From the NCBI GenBank assembly GCA_017893485.1, contig CM030359.1:35323994-35387993 (forward strand): a stretch of DNA of 64,000 bases, read 5' to 3'. A model generated the notes under the pieces. That model saw only the letters and a program-made list of their open reading frames with translations, did not search any database and was not told the DNA's origin. The position numbers and the translations under genes were made by a program. This DNA comes from Hemerocallis citrina. Taxonomy: Eukaryota > Streptophyta > Magnoliopsida > Asparagales > Asphodelaceae. This document shows, one piece after another, positions 37,349 to 57,873 of this stretch; the first letter of the stretch is position 1; each line of letters opens with the position of its first letter.

Positions 37349-37988
37349 AGTGCAAATAATGTCATTATTCTGAACAACGACATCAGTTAAATCAAATTTT
37401 TCCCACCAAATAGCTTCTCTGCCAAATTCTCTACCTCTACAGTCGTTATTATCAATAACGACATCAAAATAACGGATGTCGTTGTTTGGAACAACGACAA
37501 CAGTTCAATTTTTTAACTTACCAAGATTGTTGTCAAATTTTAACTGTTGCCACTTTTCTAAACAACGGCATCCATTATTTTGATGTCGTTATTGACAATA
37601 ACACTTGTGGAGGCAGAGAATTTGGCAGAGAAGCTGTTTGGTGCGAAAATTTTGATTTAACTGATGTCATTGTTCAGAATAACAACATTATTTGCACTGA
37701 TGTTGTTTTTGCAAAGAATGACTGGGGAGGCAGAGAGTTTGACAGCCAATTTGTCCCACCCAAAAAATAGAGATCATTGATGTCGTTGTTTTAATCAACA
37801 ACAACATTTTAACTGTTTTCGTTGTTCTGGAAAGCGACAACAAGTAAAATTAAAATTTAAAATAGATTGTGCATGTTTTGAATTGTTGCCGTTGTTGTGA
37901 ATAACGTTACAGGTATCTGATGCCGTTATACCTAACAACGGCATATGTTATTTTAAATTTGCTTCAAAACATGCACAAACATTCACAT
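37349..37988 (+). repeat. Inner left arm, axis and right arm of the MULE central palindrome
   Basis: The sequence folds around an axis near 37520. For example, ATCAATAACGACATCAAAATAA on the left pairs with the inverted copy near 37570-37600. Together with 19981-20264 it forms arms of about 455-470 bp lying between the 3' ends of two convergent genes. Confidence 0.85.
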
Positions 37989-38218
37989 ATAATTTTCTTG
38001 TATCACAATCATATATCTCACACTCAGCTTGACATAATCATATATTACAAATAATCATCATATCAAACTTCAGCAAATCATAATAAGTTACATATACATA
38101 TTACAAAATTTGTAACTCATGAGAGTTACACATATTAGGATAGGATACAAACACATAAAAATATTACAATATAAGGCATTGTCAACTTCAAATATTACAA
38201 CTTCAAAATATTGCAACT
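37989..38218. other. 3' flank of the mudrA pseudogene
   Basis: AT-rich sequence between the palindrome and the mudrA stop; nothing further seen. Confidence 0.4.
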
Positions 38219-41200
38219 TCAAATATCGGTTGTTTGAGATGGGCCTACAATGGGTACATTCTTACACCTGCGCCTATTGTGTCCCCCTAACCCACATTTA
38301 GAACAATTTTTACCTGTGCTCCCACCTTCTCGAGCATCCATATCGTTGCGAATACGAGTAATCCTAAGGAGACCTTTCATCCTACGTAGATTTGCATCGA
38401 TAATGAGTACTGATCCACTCGGTGTAGGCCAATAAGATTCATCTTGGATAGGATAAAAAGTTGATGCTCACATTAGTGCTAATGAACTTGTAGAATAAAA
38501 TGCAACAATGTAAGGTTAATAATCAATTGCACGGGGCCAAAAGTCAAAAACGTTTAGAGTTTTTCTCTCTAGAAAATCTAAAGAGAGAAGCTCTCCCCTA
38601 AAAAACCCAAAAACCAAAAACCCAAACCCTAGATCTGAGCTTGGGGGCGGCCGGCGGCTAGGGTTTTATCGTCGTCACCCCCCTTCCCCCCCCCCCCCCC
38701 CTCTCCCTGCTTCCTCTCAGCTTCTCTCTCCCAACTCTCATCTTCTCTTTTCCTCTTATTTTTTCCCCAAATCCTTACTTTTCTTTTTCGAAATCCGGTT
38801 GCCGTAGCGCTGGCCTTCACCCGTGAGGCGGGATGAAGGGGGAATGGTGGTAGCATCCATCATTTGGGGTCTACTCCGATGTCCGAGAGGGATGCAACAG
38901 CAAGGATCGAGAGCGCCGCATCTTTGGCGGGGCCGAAGATGCCACGCAGGGTGTAGTTAGATGCGCCATTTGTGATCGTGGTTGTGGGACGAGCTGACTG
39001 GGGCTGGCGTCATCGGGGATGGCAACACAGATCGCAGCGGTGCTCGGACTGGTTGCGTCGGGTTGGTGGTGGGAGTGCTGCTTAGCGCCGGCGTGGAGAA
39101 GCGAGCGGCGAACTACGGGGTAGTCGGGGCTATCGTGGAGGCATGTCGGGGAGGTCAGGGAGAGAGTGGGGGGAGGGGGTTTCTGATTTGGGAGTGCTGC
39201 AGTAGAGGGGAGATTTGAATTTCAAATTGAGTTTTGAAATTTGAGTTGACGCGGTGGAGCCCCTAAGATCCAAATTTGTCCCTAATATCCAAATTACAAC
39301 GGACTTACAATTAGCAACAAAATATATCCTAGTTGGTGTAGGCGACGATTGTCAGACAATTTTATAGTTTGGATTCTACTTTGACCTTGGTTGGTTAATG
39401 TGAGGGGTGCCTTTGGTTCTTTCATGTCAAGGGGCTCGCAGGGGTCAGGTGCGACGTCTACCCTCGTTGCGAGGTTGCGATGAGAGTCATCGAGGGTGAA
39501 ATGAGGGAATGAGAACGAGGACTCAATCTTGACATGGAGTTGTCAGATTGGTGGAGTGCTTGCGGGGTCTCTAATATGGTGCTTACGCTTGTCGTTTGGG
39601 TCATTGCTGGGGGTGACGAGGGAGAGCGTACGATAGTTGGAGAGGATAAACGGCGTACAAGCGAGGGACTGAGTGAGAGAGTGAGCCCAAATTGGCACGA
39701 GAAAGTTGTTCTGGCAGGGGTGGCCGATCAGTAGGACTATATTTCGTTGTAATTTTGTTTGTTGGTTGGGGTGTATGAGTTCCAGAACCCAGCCTGTTGG
39801 GATCTGAACTTCATAAGCCTTATTTTTTGTTGTATGTTTTGTTAAATTCTCTATAATGAAACGCGGGGGTTTTTACCCACCGTTTAACGATCAAAAAAAT
39901 AATCAATTGCACGGGAGGTACAAGCGGCCAATACATAAGAACATGGAATGTGATAGAGCTGGAATTTGCCATAAGTATACGTACGACTTCCGAGGTCAAC
40001 AGTGTGTCAATGTTCATCCTTTTGATGTCTATTATCCATTCTAATGCCGGTTTTAACTCCAAAAACACCAGGTTGGTTATTAAACATTATAGCCTCATGC
40101 AAATTTGATTTCTCATGCAGTAAATCGATAATGTCTTGAACACGTGGTTTCCATAATTTTTCTTCGCTAATAAGGGCCTGTGCCGCTTTACGACAATCAT
40201 TAAAGTACATGTTAAGACGAAAGAAAATCATTTCCACAATTGCAGTGAGGGGCAAGCTACGGACACCTTTTAAAACCGAACTGAACACTTCCGATAGATT
40301 TGTAGTCATTATACCATATCGACGGCCTCCATCGGCGGAAAATGCCCACTTCTCAATCGGCTTGTCCTTCAACCAATTAGCCCCATCAACATTAGCGACT
40401 TCAAGCTGTGCAATCTTTGACTCAAACTTTTCAAACTGACTTTGACACGTGATCACCTTGAGCTTGTTCATCAAAAATTTGTTCCCAATTTTTTTTGAAA
40501 ATTAGCAGAAAAATGCCGCATAAAATATCAATGATAAGCAAGTGGCTCCTTCCATGTTCCGAACTCATTATCCATTGCCGACAAAATACTTGCATGATGA
40601 TCAGAAATAACACATAGACCTGCACGGTCCGTCACAAAGCACTGAATACAGCTCATGAACCATGTCCAGGTTTTTATGCTCTCTCCATCAACTATTGCAA
40701 ACGCAAATAGAAACAACTTACCGTTCGCATCGGGCGAAACAGCTATCAACAAACAACCTTTGTATTTTTCATACAAATGTGTTACGTCAACTCTTATAAC
40801 TGGTCTGCATGCCTTAAACCCCTCGATTGAGGGGTCAAATGCCCAAAAGACCCCCTTAAATGTTTCTTCGGCGGGACCGAACACAATCTTGGTCCAATGG
40901 ACGGCCGTTCCAGGATTTGAGGCTTGAAATGCTGTGAGAAGATAAACAAATTTAGTGTAAGCTTTTTTAAAGGAACCATACAACCGCTCAATTGCTTTAT
41001 GTTTCACCTTCCAAGCTTTTCAGTATGAAATAGTGTAATTGAACTGAAACTTGACTATCGCAATTATGGCTTTTGGTGTTACTCCTAGTTGTGCCTTCAC
41101 AACATTCAATATCAATGTTGATACAATCGTAAAATCAATTTTACTATGATCTTGATTCAATGTCGGATTCACACATGTATGCGGACGTTCAATCTTCTTT

Positions 41201-42270
41201 ACCAAGAAATAAGTACGGCCTTTTTGAACAATTGCATGCAATCGCAAAGGATAACCCACTACATTTACAAGTTCCGAATTTTCTGCAATGTCCTCGGGTG
41301 AATGTTTGATCGGTGCGTATTTACATTTAACATAGTATAAACTAGAGGTCGATTTCACCGTCATAAATTCTCAATGGTTCTTCATGGAGTACAGCTTTAC
41401 TTGATATTGTATACTATCTTTAGTTGGAAATCTTTGACCTATGGACAGTTCATCTGTGTTCGAAGAACCAACGGAAGACTATGCATGTTCGTGTACGGTC
41501 GCACGACACATCCATTCACTCGATTGAACCTCATGTACATATGCACTAATGGTTTGATTGGGTAACACTACATTGTTAACCGGTACATGAACGTTGACAT
41601 CATTAACTGGACTTTCATCGGCATCCTCCTCCTCAACTTCAAGACCGTGATCCTCATCTTCTTTCTCTTCTGCCAAATCGTTATTTACAATGGCGTTGTC
41701 AAAGTCTTGTATTACCATGTCGGTGTGGACAATATTTTGTGTCGAGGTGAACGGATGTACCGGCTCATATTCTGTGGTAATATGTTCCGTTGGAGTTGTG
41801 CTAATGTCTTCTTCTGTATTTGGTATTCTTGCATGTGACTCGGCAGATGGTTTCGAACTCGCAACTCAGCTTTTACTTGGAATAACAACTGGCCTAGCAT
41901 TTGGAAGCTTCATTTGCTCAATATATAACTCCAATGCAGTCTAACATCAATGTGGATCAAGTGTCCTAGCAATCATGGACCTCAAAGAATTATCATTATC
42001 TACGGGAACCACTATTAAATATTGCCCTTCCCCTTTACCGGCAGCATAACGGGCTTTGATTTTGACACTCAATTTACTTCTATTTCAATTAGTAACTTCA
42101 AATATCTTATCTACTAGTTCTGCGTATATAAAGTTACGGGAAACCCAAATAATGACCAGTTCAACATCGCTATAACAATATCCAATCTTCGGATCTCTAA
42201 TTATTTCACCCTCAAAATATAACCAAATAGGTATATCATATTTCATACCTAAACATAAAGATTCACACAT
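38219..42270 (-). pseudogene. mudrA: mudrA-type MULE transposase pseudogene, split by a LINE insertion
   Basis: Read on the minus strand. The N-terminal MuDR-type part is at about 42270-41950 (IWLYFEGEIIRDPKIGY). An acidic linker follows at about 41720-41480. The MuDR DNA-binding-like part is at 41364-41020. The MULE DDE domain follows at 41007-40528, with VDVTHLYEKYKG holding the first Asp and LCVISDHHASI the second, then FEKFESKIAQL with the likely Glu and GGRRYGIMTTNLSEVF at 40474-40007. A degenerate SWIM finger lies at about 40000-39905 (YTYGKFQLYHIPCSY; the CxC and His are changed). After the LINE the frame resumes to a C-terminal zinc knuckle CSKCGLGGHNRRRC and a stop at 38221-38219. 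Several in-frame stops, frame changes and the insertion make it non-functional. It supplied the transposase of the surrounding element. Confidence 0.88.
38536..39900 (+). mobile_element. Short LINE-type retroposon inserted in mudrA
   Basis: Flanked by the direct repeat AATCAATTGCACGGG (38521-38535, 39901-39915); the shared AAT upstream could extend it to 18 bp. It ends with GATCAAAAAAAT, an A-rich tail, preceded by ATAATGAAACGCGGGGG, which resembles plant L1 LINE 3' ends. The 5' part is CT- and GC-rich with ACCCAAACCCTAGATC. No endonuclease or reverse transcriptase is encoded, so it is an internally deleted or SINE-like copy moved by a LINE. Confidence 0.75.
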
Positions 42271-42529
42271 ATTCAGTTCATTAACTACTCATAAGCATAA
42301 CCTATGAATAAATATAAAACATATAGTTATAATAATACCTTCAAATTAGACCATCTCTTGGATAGCTTGAAAATACGTCGTGGATGAAGAATGAGATGAG
42401 AGTGAGAATGAAGAGGTAGGATATATGAAGTTTGAAATGAAACAATTGAAGGATTTTGAATTTTAGAATTCTAGGGTTTTTGAGTTTCGAGAGTGAGAGT
42501 GAGAGGGAGTGGAAACAGATGTAAAGTTA

Positions 42530-42949
42530 AAGGAGAAGTAAAAGAGGGAGCCACAATTTATATGCAAAAAATTCTATAACTAATGCCCCCTAACAACAAC
42601 ATCTGTAATGCGAATGCCGTTATTGGTGATAGTGACATCTGTTATAGGCTTTTTCCACACTTGCAATTTTTTTCCCAAGTCAGAGAGCACGCGATTGAGA
42701 ATAAGATGCCTCCATCTCATAAGTATCAACCGATGAAACGAACTGATGTCATTACTCCAAATAGCGGCATGTAAATTTTTTCATAACATATGCCGCTATT
42801 GGAAACAACGGCATCTAAATATCCAATGCCCTTTTTGAATAATGGTTTATGCTGACGTGTCCAAAACTGGATTAGATCGCTAAATATTTTTGAAAGTGGG
42901 TCAGATCCCTCAATATTTTCAAAAAGTGGGTCAGTACGGCAAAAAATTC
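42530..42949 (-). repeat. MULE right terminal inverted repeat
   Basis: Inverted counterpart of 2592-3015; its last base is followed by the 9-bp duplication. Its inner edge runs into the pyrimidine-rich leader (read on the minus strand) of the mudrA pseudogene, so the TIR probably includes that gene's promoter. Confidence 0.88.
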
Positions 42950-42958
42950 GGAGATTAC
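42950..42958. repeat. MULE target-site duplication, right copy
   Basis: GGAGATTAC follows the last base of the right TIR and is identical to 2583-2591. Confidence 0.93.
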
Positions 42959-43295
42959 TCGTGCTTGGGAAGGCATGAATGCTTTTCAAAAGATTCTGAA
43001 TGCAGCTGGAGTTGGTTAGTGGCAGGGAGACAAGAGTCGACCGATGATAGGCAGAAACAGCTAGGTATAATAGGAGGAGAATTATATACTACATGAATGT
43101 ACCTGCCTTGTTTTCCAATTAATGAATATTGATCAAATTTCCCTTGATCTTCTTCCCCTGTTCTTCCCCTGATCTTATCCAAATCTCAATTTCTTCATCA
43201 ATCTTCCCTCATAAATCCTCCATAAAAATCCTAATAATCAATATAAACCTGATACTTGTGTATTAAATTAACATTCGATTTTAAGTACAAGAGAC
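42959..43295. other. Unassigned DNA between the MULE and the hAT element
   Basis: Across the reconstructed MULE target, a short frame (ITRAWEGMNAFQKILNAAG, then stop) is open on the right side. I do not recognise it. Otherwise nothing is visible. Confidence 0.35.
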
Positions 43296-43303
43296 TGTAT
43301 GCA

Positions 43304-46300
43304 TAGGGTTGGCATTCGGGTTGACCGGACCAGTTCGGGTCGGACCCGCACGGATTGAAGGCCAACTTGGGCGGGTTCAGGGTCGGATCAGGGTGGCAAC
43401 CGGGCCGGGCCGGGTTGGAAATCGAAAATGTTGACCCGGCCAACCCGTGAACCCATTAGGGTCGAACCCATTACGGGTCGGGCCGGGTCGCAGGTTGGCT
43501 CACTTTTTTTTTACAACTTCACTTCACTTTAAAAAAAAATACAAGTTTAACTTTATAAAAGTGAAAAAAATACATATATTATTGATTATTCAATTCAACT
43601 ACTATGAATTTTTTACATGTTTTTTACAAAAAATTACAATTACAAGTCCCCCCCCCCCCCCCCTCTTTTAACCTAAAAAAATAAATAAATAAAAATTGTA
43701 CAACAAGTATAAGAGATTAAGAATTAAACAAAATTGTATATATTTAATCATTTCAACTTCTATGAATTTTTTACAACTTTTTACATACAAATACTGTTAA
43801 AAAAATATACAAATTCCTTCAATTACATATTTAAAAGGACAATCTAGCTAGAATTCGAGATAGCCAAGAGTTAGATTGAAGAGAGTGCATTGGACTACTG
43901 TCGTGCACCTCTACTTAACCTAAACCTAGGATCTCATCGCCCTAAATTCCCTAATTTTGTTGTTGGACTTTGGAGGAGTTGCTTCCACTTGTTGATATAT
44001 TAGAACTGTGCCACTTGAAGAAAAAGCACTTTCGGAAGCAACTGTGGAGACAGGAGAAGTTAGTAGATCTCTAGCCATATGTGAAAGAATAGGAAAAAGG
44101 TTTTCATGTTCTTTCCACCATTGTAGCGCTTCAATCTTAGTACTAGAACTCCCATTATCTTTCTGATTATACCAATTTAATTCATTTGGCGCATTAGTCC
44201 TAGGTTTTTTTAATTGAATACGAGCAAGTAAATTATAAGTGGCATCTTCTAATGTACTCTTACCCGTACCTCTAGAAGTAGAAGAAGAAGTAACTATACT
44301 AGTTGTACTACTAGATGGAAAAGTTCTATCATAATAATTATACAAGTTATTCAATGTCGATTCAAAATTAACTTAAAAAGTGTCGCGATCAATTTTAGAT
44401 TCATCTCCAAGTAAAGTAAAATACATTTCAATCAAACTCTTCGGACCCGCTCATTTGATACGAAGATCCATAACAATAGCAATACAATACAACATAGGAG
44501 GGGATTAAAATACTTCAAAAAAATATTATAAGCGGGAACAATAATATGGCCAATGTATACATCCGAAATCATTTCTTGAAAAGTTTGCATCATAGTAATG
44601 ATTGAAATAAAAATACTACTAGAAGTAAAATCATAAGATGTGGAAAACTTCAAAGTTGCAGTTTTAAAATGTTCCAAATATTGTAATAAAGATTCAGCAA
44701 AATACCATGATTCGGGAGTCATTTGAAAAAATTTCATGTTTTTTGCAAGACAAAAATCGTTTATAATATCTTTGTATTGAGTAACAACATTTAGTAAATC
44801 GAAATTAGAGTTCCATCGGTGTTTAATATCTTTAGAAATTTTTTTTAATTGTATTCCCCTAGCTTTACACCATACTTTAAATTCTTGAAGCATAGGACCA
44901 TTCAAAGTAATAAAATGTACACAATTTTTAATTGCAAATTTATATGGATCGACTACTTTCAATGCATCTTGTACACATAAATTTAAAATATGACATACAC
45001 ATCGAACATAAAAAAATTTCTTACATGGATGAGCTAATTGTGTTTCTAATGTACTAATCGAAGCATTGTTGATAGATACATAATCAAAACTAATACTAAA
45101 AATTTATCAGGAATATAATATAAATCACAAACTTCTAAAATACGTGTTGCAATGACTAGTCCACTATGGGAATATGGCAAAGCCGCAAGTGCGATGATTA
45201 TCTTTTGAATCATCGAATCACTATCTATCCAATAACAAGTTAAGTCCATCATCGGAATATCGTAGACTCAATATTCCTACTCTCGGAATAGGAAAAAGGT
45301 AGTTCATCCTTAATAACTAATCCGGCCATTTTCTGACAAACAAGTTCGGGATCAAAGGATTGGCTATCTATTTATCCGGTCCTAAGGTTGATTTTTTGTT
45401 GGCCTTGTTGGTCTTGTACTAAATCTTTGTGTACATTTAAAATGTGTCGTTTAATTGTACTCATTCCCTCACCCTTCTTCCATTTGTAACTCTTGTCACA
45501 ATGTTAACAAATTTTATGTCCTACACCGGGATGATTCTCATCGGGGATATAGTCATAAAATTTGTGTTAATCACTTATTTCTCCCCTAATTTTTCTACTA
45601 CTAGTGGGTTCGGTTTATTGTGTTTGTGTGTCAACATCATGCATTTCTTCTTCTATTTCGTGTGTAGGGATATCGTGAGTTCCTACCATAAGATTATGTG
45701 TAAATTCGGATTCAATTTGTGGGACTATTGCCTATTGGAGGCCAACATGAAGTGTCGGTGGAATCTTGTCCACTTTGGCTACGGCTGCTACCTCGTGATC
45801 TAGACATGGTAATAGTAAATAGTGTATATAATAAAAAAAAAATCTAAATTCTAATGTTTTACTAGTGCATATGAAATAATAAAAAACAATGTTGGGGGTA
45901 CATGTTAAAAAATAAATCTAAAAACAGTAGGAGGGTTGAGAGAGAGAAGAAAAAAACAAACAAACAAATATGTACAAAAAATTATAACTACAAAAAAAAT
46001 CAAGACAATAGGAGAGTTGTGAAATTTTAATACCACACTTCACAGATAATCGGTATATATAGGAATGAAAGAAAAAAAATAAAGGAAGTAGTTGTTCAAT
46101 CCGTCCGGTAGTCATTGAAAGAGAGAAAAATAGAGCTTCTTTGTTGGAGGAGTTGTACTAGACGAGTTGAGAGTTGAATTCGATACAATCGGAATTTTGC
46201 ACTTCTCTGTTTCTTGCTTCTTTGTTGAAAAATTTTGATTGTATTAAGATTTAATTGAGTAGCAGTAGAGAGAGTGAGAGAATACGAGAATTAGGTGTGA

Positions 46301-46630
46301 AATTTGTAGACTGGATTAAGGGGTATCTATAAGGGATAAAATTTTTAAAAAAAACAAAACAAAAAAACAAAAAAATGGCTCAAAACAGAGCCGTTGGTCT
46401 ATTTGGTGCCGCTCGACCCGCAGGTCGCCCGTTGGATCCGTTCGGGTCTAACGTTCGAAACTCGCATGTTGGCAGGCAGGTTGGACAATTTTAATGGGTC
46501 GAGTAGTCCGGGTCGAGCAGGTTGAGTTCGCAATATTGGCGACCCGGGTTGACCCGCTTAGAGCCGCGGGTTCGACCCGACCCAAACCGCTCAATTGCGG
46601 GCCGGGTTCGATCGAGCGGGTCGATCCCTA
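43304..46630 (-). mobile_element. hAT transposon with degenerate transposase
   Basis: Ends TAGGGTTGGC and GCGGGTCGATCCCTA are inverted at the TAGGG terminus and flanked by the perfect 8-bp duplication TGTATGCA (43296-43303, 46631-46638), the hAT signature. Both subterminal regions (about 43310-43500 and 46400-46625) are dense in CGGGTCGG/GACCCG motifs, probable transposase-binding arrays. It carries one Ac-like transposase pseudogene on the minus strand. Confidence 0.9.
43926..45807 (-). pseudogene. Ac-type hAT transposase pseudogene
   Basis: Starts at ATG 45807 (MSRSRGSSRSQSGQDST). A BED zinc finger follows at about 45550-45440, of form C-x2-C with IKRHILNVH; a stop replaces one residue inside it. 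The core shows HSGLVIATRILEVCD, then an ISFD motif with the catalytic-type Asp and RCVCHILNLCVQDALKVVDP. The insertion domain is at 44962-44432 (KHRWNSNFDLL). The C-terminal dimerisation segment is LQWWKEHENLFPIL...VASESAFS at about 44150-44000. Stops and frame changes occur between these blocks. The related copy at 61736-63338 helps align the frames. Confidence 0.85.
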
Positions 46631-46638
46631 TGTATGCA

Positions 46639-46974
46639 TTATAATTTATTTTTTGGTTCACACTACACTTATAGACAGGGCAGTTATTTAGTAGGGTATG
46701 CCTACTTCATACAAAAGCAGACTCAATGATTTTGCCGATCATGATTCTTATGTACATCTCTTTAATTATCTTAGGCCTACAAACTACAAAGCCAAGGGTG
46801 ATGTTATACCCAGCAAACAAAACATACAAAGGGTGTATAACTAATGCCGTGGCTGCATGATCTTTGGTCATTGCTCATTGTTTCTGCAAGTTTTTATTGA
46901 GTTAGTTTCACTTCATTCAATCTTTATCATTGAAAAGCAAGCTTGACTAATCAAACGTACATGAGTAGTGGTTG
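46639..46974 (-). other. 3' flank and probable 3' UTR of the CRK gene
   Basis: Lies between the hAT duplication and the CRK stop codon. AT-rich, no other gene seen; presumably holds the 3' UTR and polyadenylation site. Confidence 0.45.
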
Positions 46975-56398
<9,424 letters not shown>

Positions 56399-56826
56399 TG
56401 AACAAAAAAAAAAAACCCCAAAAATAATAGAAATCAATAATTGGGTATGGGGTATAAGAAACTACTCAAGATACCATGTGTTTGTATCAAGCAAGAAAAG
56501 GAGAGCCTGGGGAGTAATTATAGGGTCAATAATTGGGGGAATACCCAGAACGGGACCTGGACACTTTTGGCAAAGAAAGAGAAAGCAAAGGTTCTTACTC
56601 ACTGAGTACGGAGAATAGATGGAGAAGAGATGATCCTGGAATAGTTGGTGAGAAACAATGAGAGTGGGAGAGAAAAAAATAGTGAGCTTTGCTTCGATTG
56701 TTCTCTTTCTTGTTCCTTTTTTTCACAGGGCTTTGGGAATGTATTTAGTGGCACTAGTACCAACTTCTTTTTGTTTAATCTTTTTTGAGGAGGGAATCCA
56801 AGCTGCTCCTTTATGACTCTTTTATT
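56399..56826 (-). promoter_or_regulatory. CRK 5' leader and promoter-proximal region
   Basis: Upstream of the CRK ATG on the minus strand. The stretch near 56640-56720 is CT-rich, typical of a plant leader. An in-frame upstream ATG lies at 56437 without an intervening stop. The region ends at a MULE-type MITE, which therefore sits within ~430 bp of the coding start. Confidence 0.4.
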
Positions 56827-57670
56827 GAATATTTTGCCCTAATAGGCCACTTTTTGAAAAAAAATTTGATTATGGATCAGTTTTGAAACTATTAACGCTT
56901 ATGAACTATTTGGTGCCACGTCAGTAGTGGCCGCTATTCTCATTACCGGCATCTTCATTTTGAAAGTCGCTAACAGACTTAGTGGTCTCTGTTTTAAAAT
57001 ATTTGGAATTATTTTTTTGTTGTCGCTATTCCCACTAGCGACCGAAGTATATATGAGGTCGCTAATCCATAATCCTGAAATGAATTTACTGAGACACTTA
57101 GCGATTTCTATATAACTTTTGCTCTCTTAGGAAAAAAAATTAAACTGAGGTCGCTAGTCTGAATAGCGATCTCAGTAGAAGACTAAATCTAGTCACCCAA
57201 CTAAGGTCACTATTGGAAATAACGACCTTAGTATACATCGGTCGCTATTCGCAATAGCGACCTCAGTAGGAAACTCAATCTCCTTATTTTTTGTAAAATT
57301 TACAAAATAGTCACACAACTAAGGCCTCTATTCGGAATAGCGACCTCAGTTTCATAAATAAATTGATTGTTATTTTTTCAGAGAGCAAAATCTCTCTAGA
57401 TTTTGCTAAGTTTTAAGCTACAGTTCATTGAAGTTCGTTCTTCATATATGCTTTGGTTACTAATAGGAATAGCGACAATAAACAAAAATTTCAATTTTTT
57501 TTAAAAAAGAGGCCACTATTTCCATTATGACCTCTAAAAGGAACAGATCGCTAATGAGAATAGCTTCCGCTGCTGATGTGGCACCAAGTAACCCACGAGC
57601 GCTAATAGTTTCGAAACTGGCCCATAATCACAAATATTTTCAAAAAGTGTCTTATTACAGCAAAAAATTC
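56827..57670. mobile_element. MULE-type MITE upstream of CRK
   Basis: Ends GAATATTTTGCC and the inverted GAATTTTTTGCTG match the large MULE's termini (GAATTTTTTGCCG), with ACTTTTTGAAAA nearby as in that TIR. The flanking 9-mers TCTTTTATT (56818-56826) and TCGTTTATT (57671-57679) agree at 8 of 9 positions. The interior holds a series of ~30-bp palindromes of the form GGTCGCTATT..AATAGCGACC followed by TCAGT. No ORF. Confidence 0.82.
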
Positions 57671-57873
57671 TCGTTTATTTTGCATTCTGAGTTGTAGGGG
57701 TAGATTAGGGATGGCGAACGGGTCGGGTTGACCCGCGACCCGCCTACTCCAAACCGGCCCGTTCATAAGCGGTTCGGGTCCGGGACGAACCTGTTTAGCG
57801 CTACAAGTTGACCCGGGTCGCCAATTTGGCAGCTCCAACCTGCTCAACCTGATCTGCTAACCCGTTGACTTAG

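Larger units (their letters stand above)
2592..42949. mobile_element. Large Mutator-like element (MULE) carrying mudrA and PMD pseudogenes and nested insertions
   Basis: The outer ends are inverted copies beginning GAATTTTTTGCCG and ending CGGCAAAAAATTC. They are flanked by the perfect 9-bp direct repeat GGAGATTAC at 2583-2591 and 42950-42958; a 9-bp duplication is the hallmark of Mutator-type transposition. Inside, once two LTR elements are subtracted, about 9.3 kb remain. In order these are the left TIR, a plant-mobile-domain pseudogene on +, a long palindrome, a mudrA-type transposase pseudogene on -, and the right TIR. Both genes contain stops, so this copy cannot supply its own transposase. 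The PMD association is known in general from plant transposons; this particular gene arrangement is read directly from the sequence. Confidence 0.92.

Noticed and set aside
41374..41944. Plus-strand ORFs of 63-84 aa
   Set aside because: They lie antisense to the mudrA pseudogene, whose minus-strand translation matches a known family.
45444..45803. 119-aa plus-strand ORF
   Set aside because: Its complement encodes the BED zinc finger and N-terminus of the hAT transposase.
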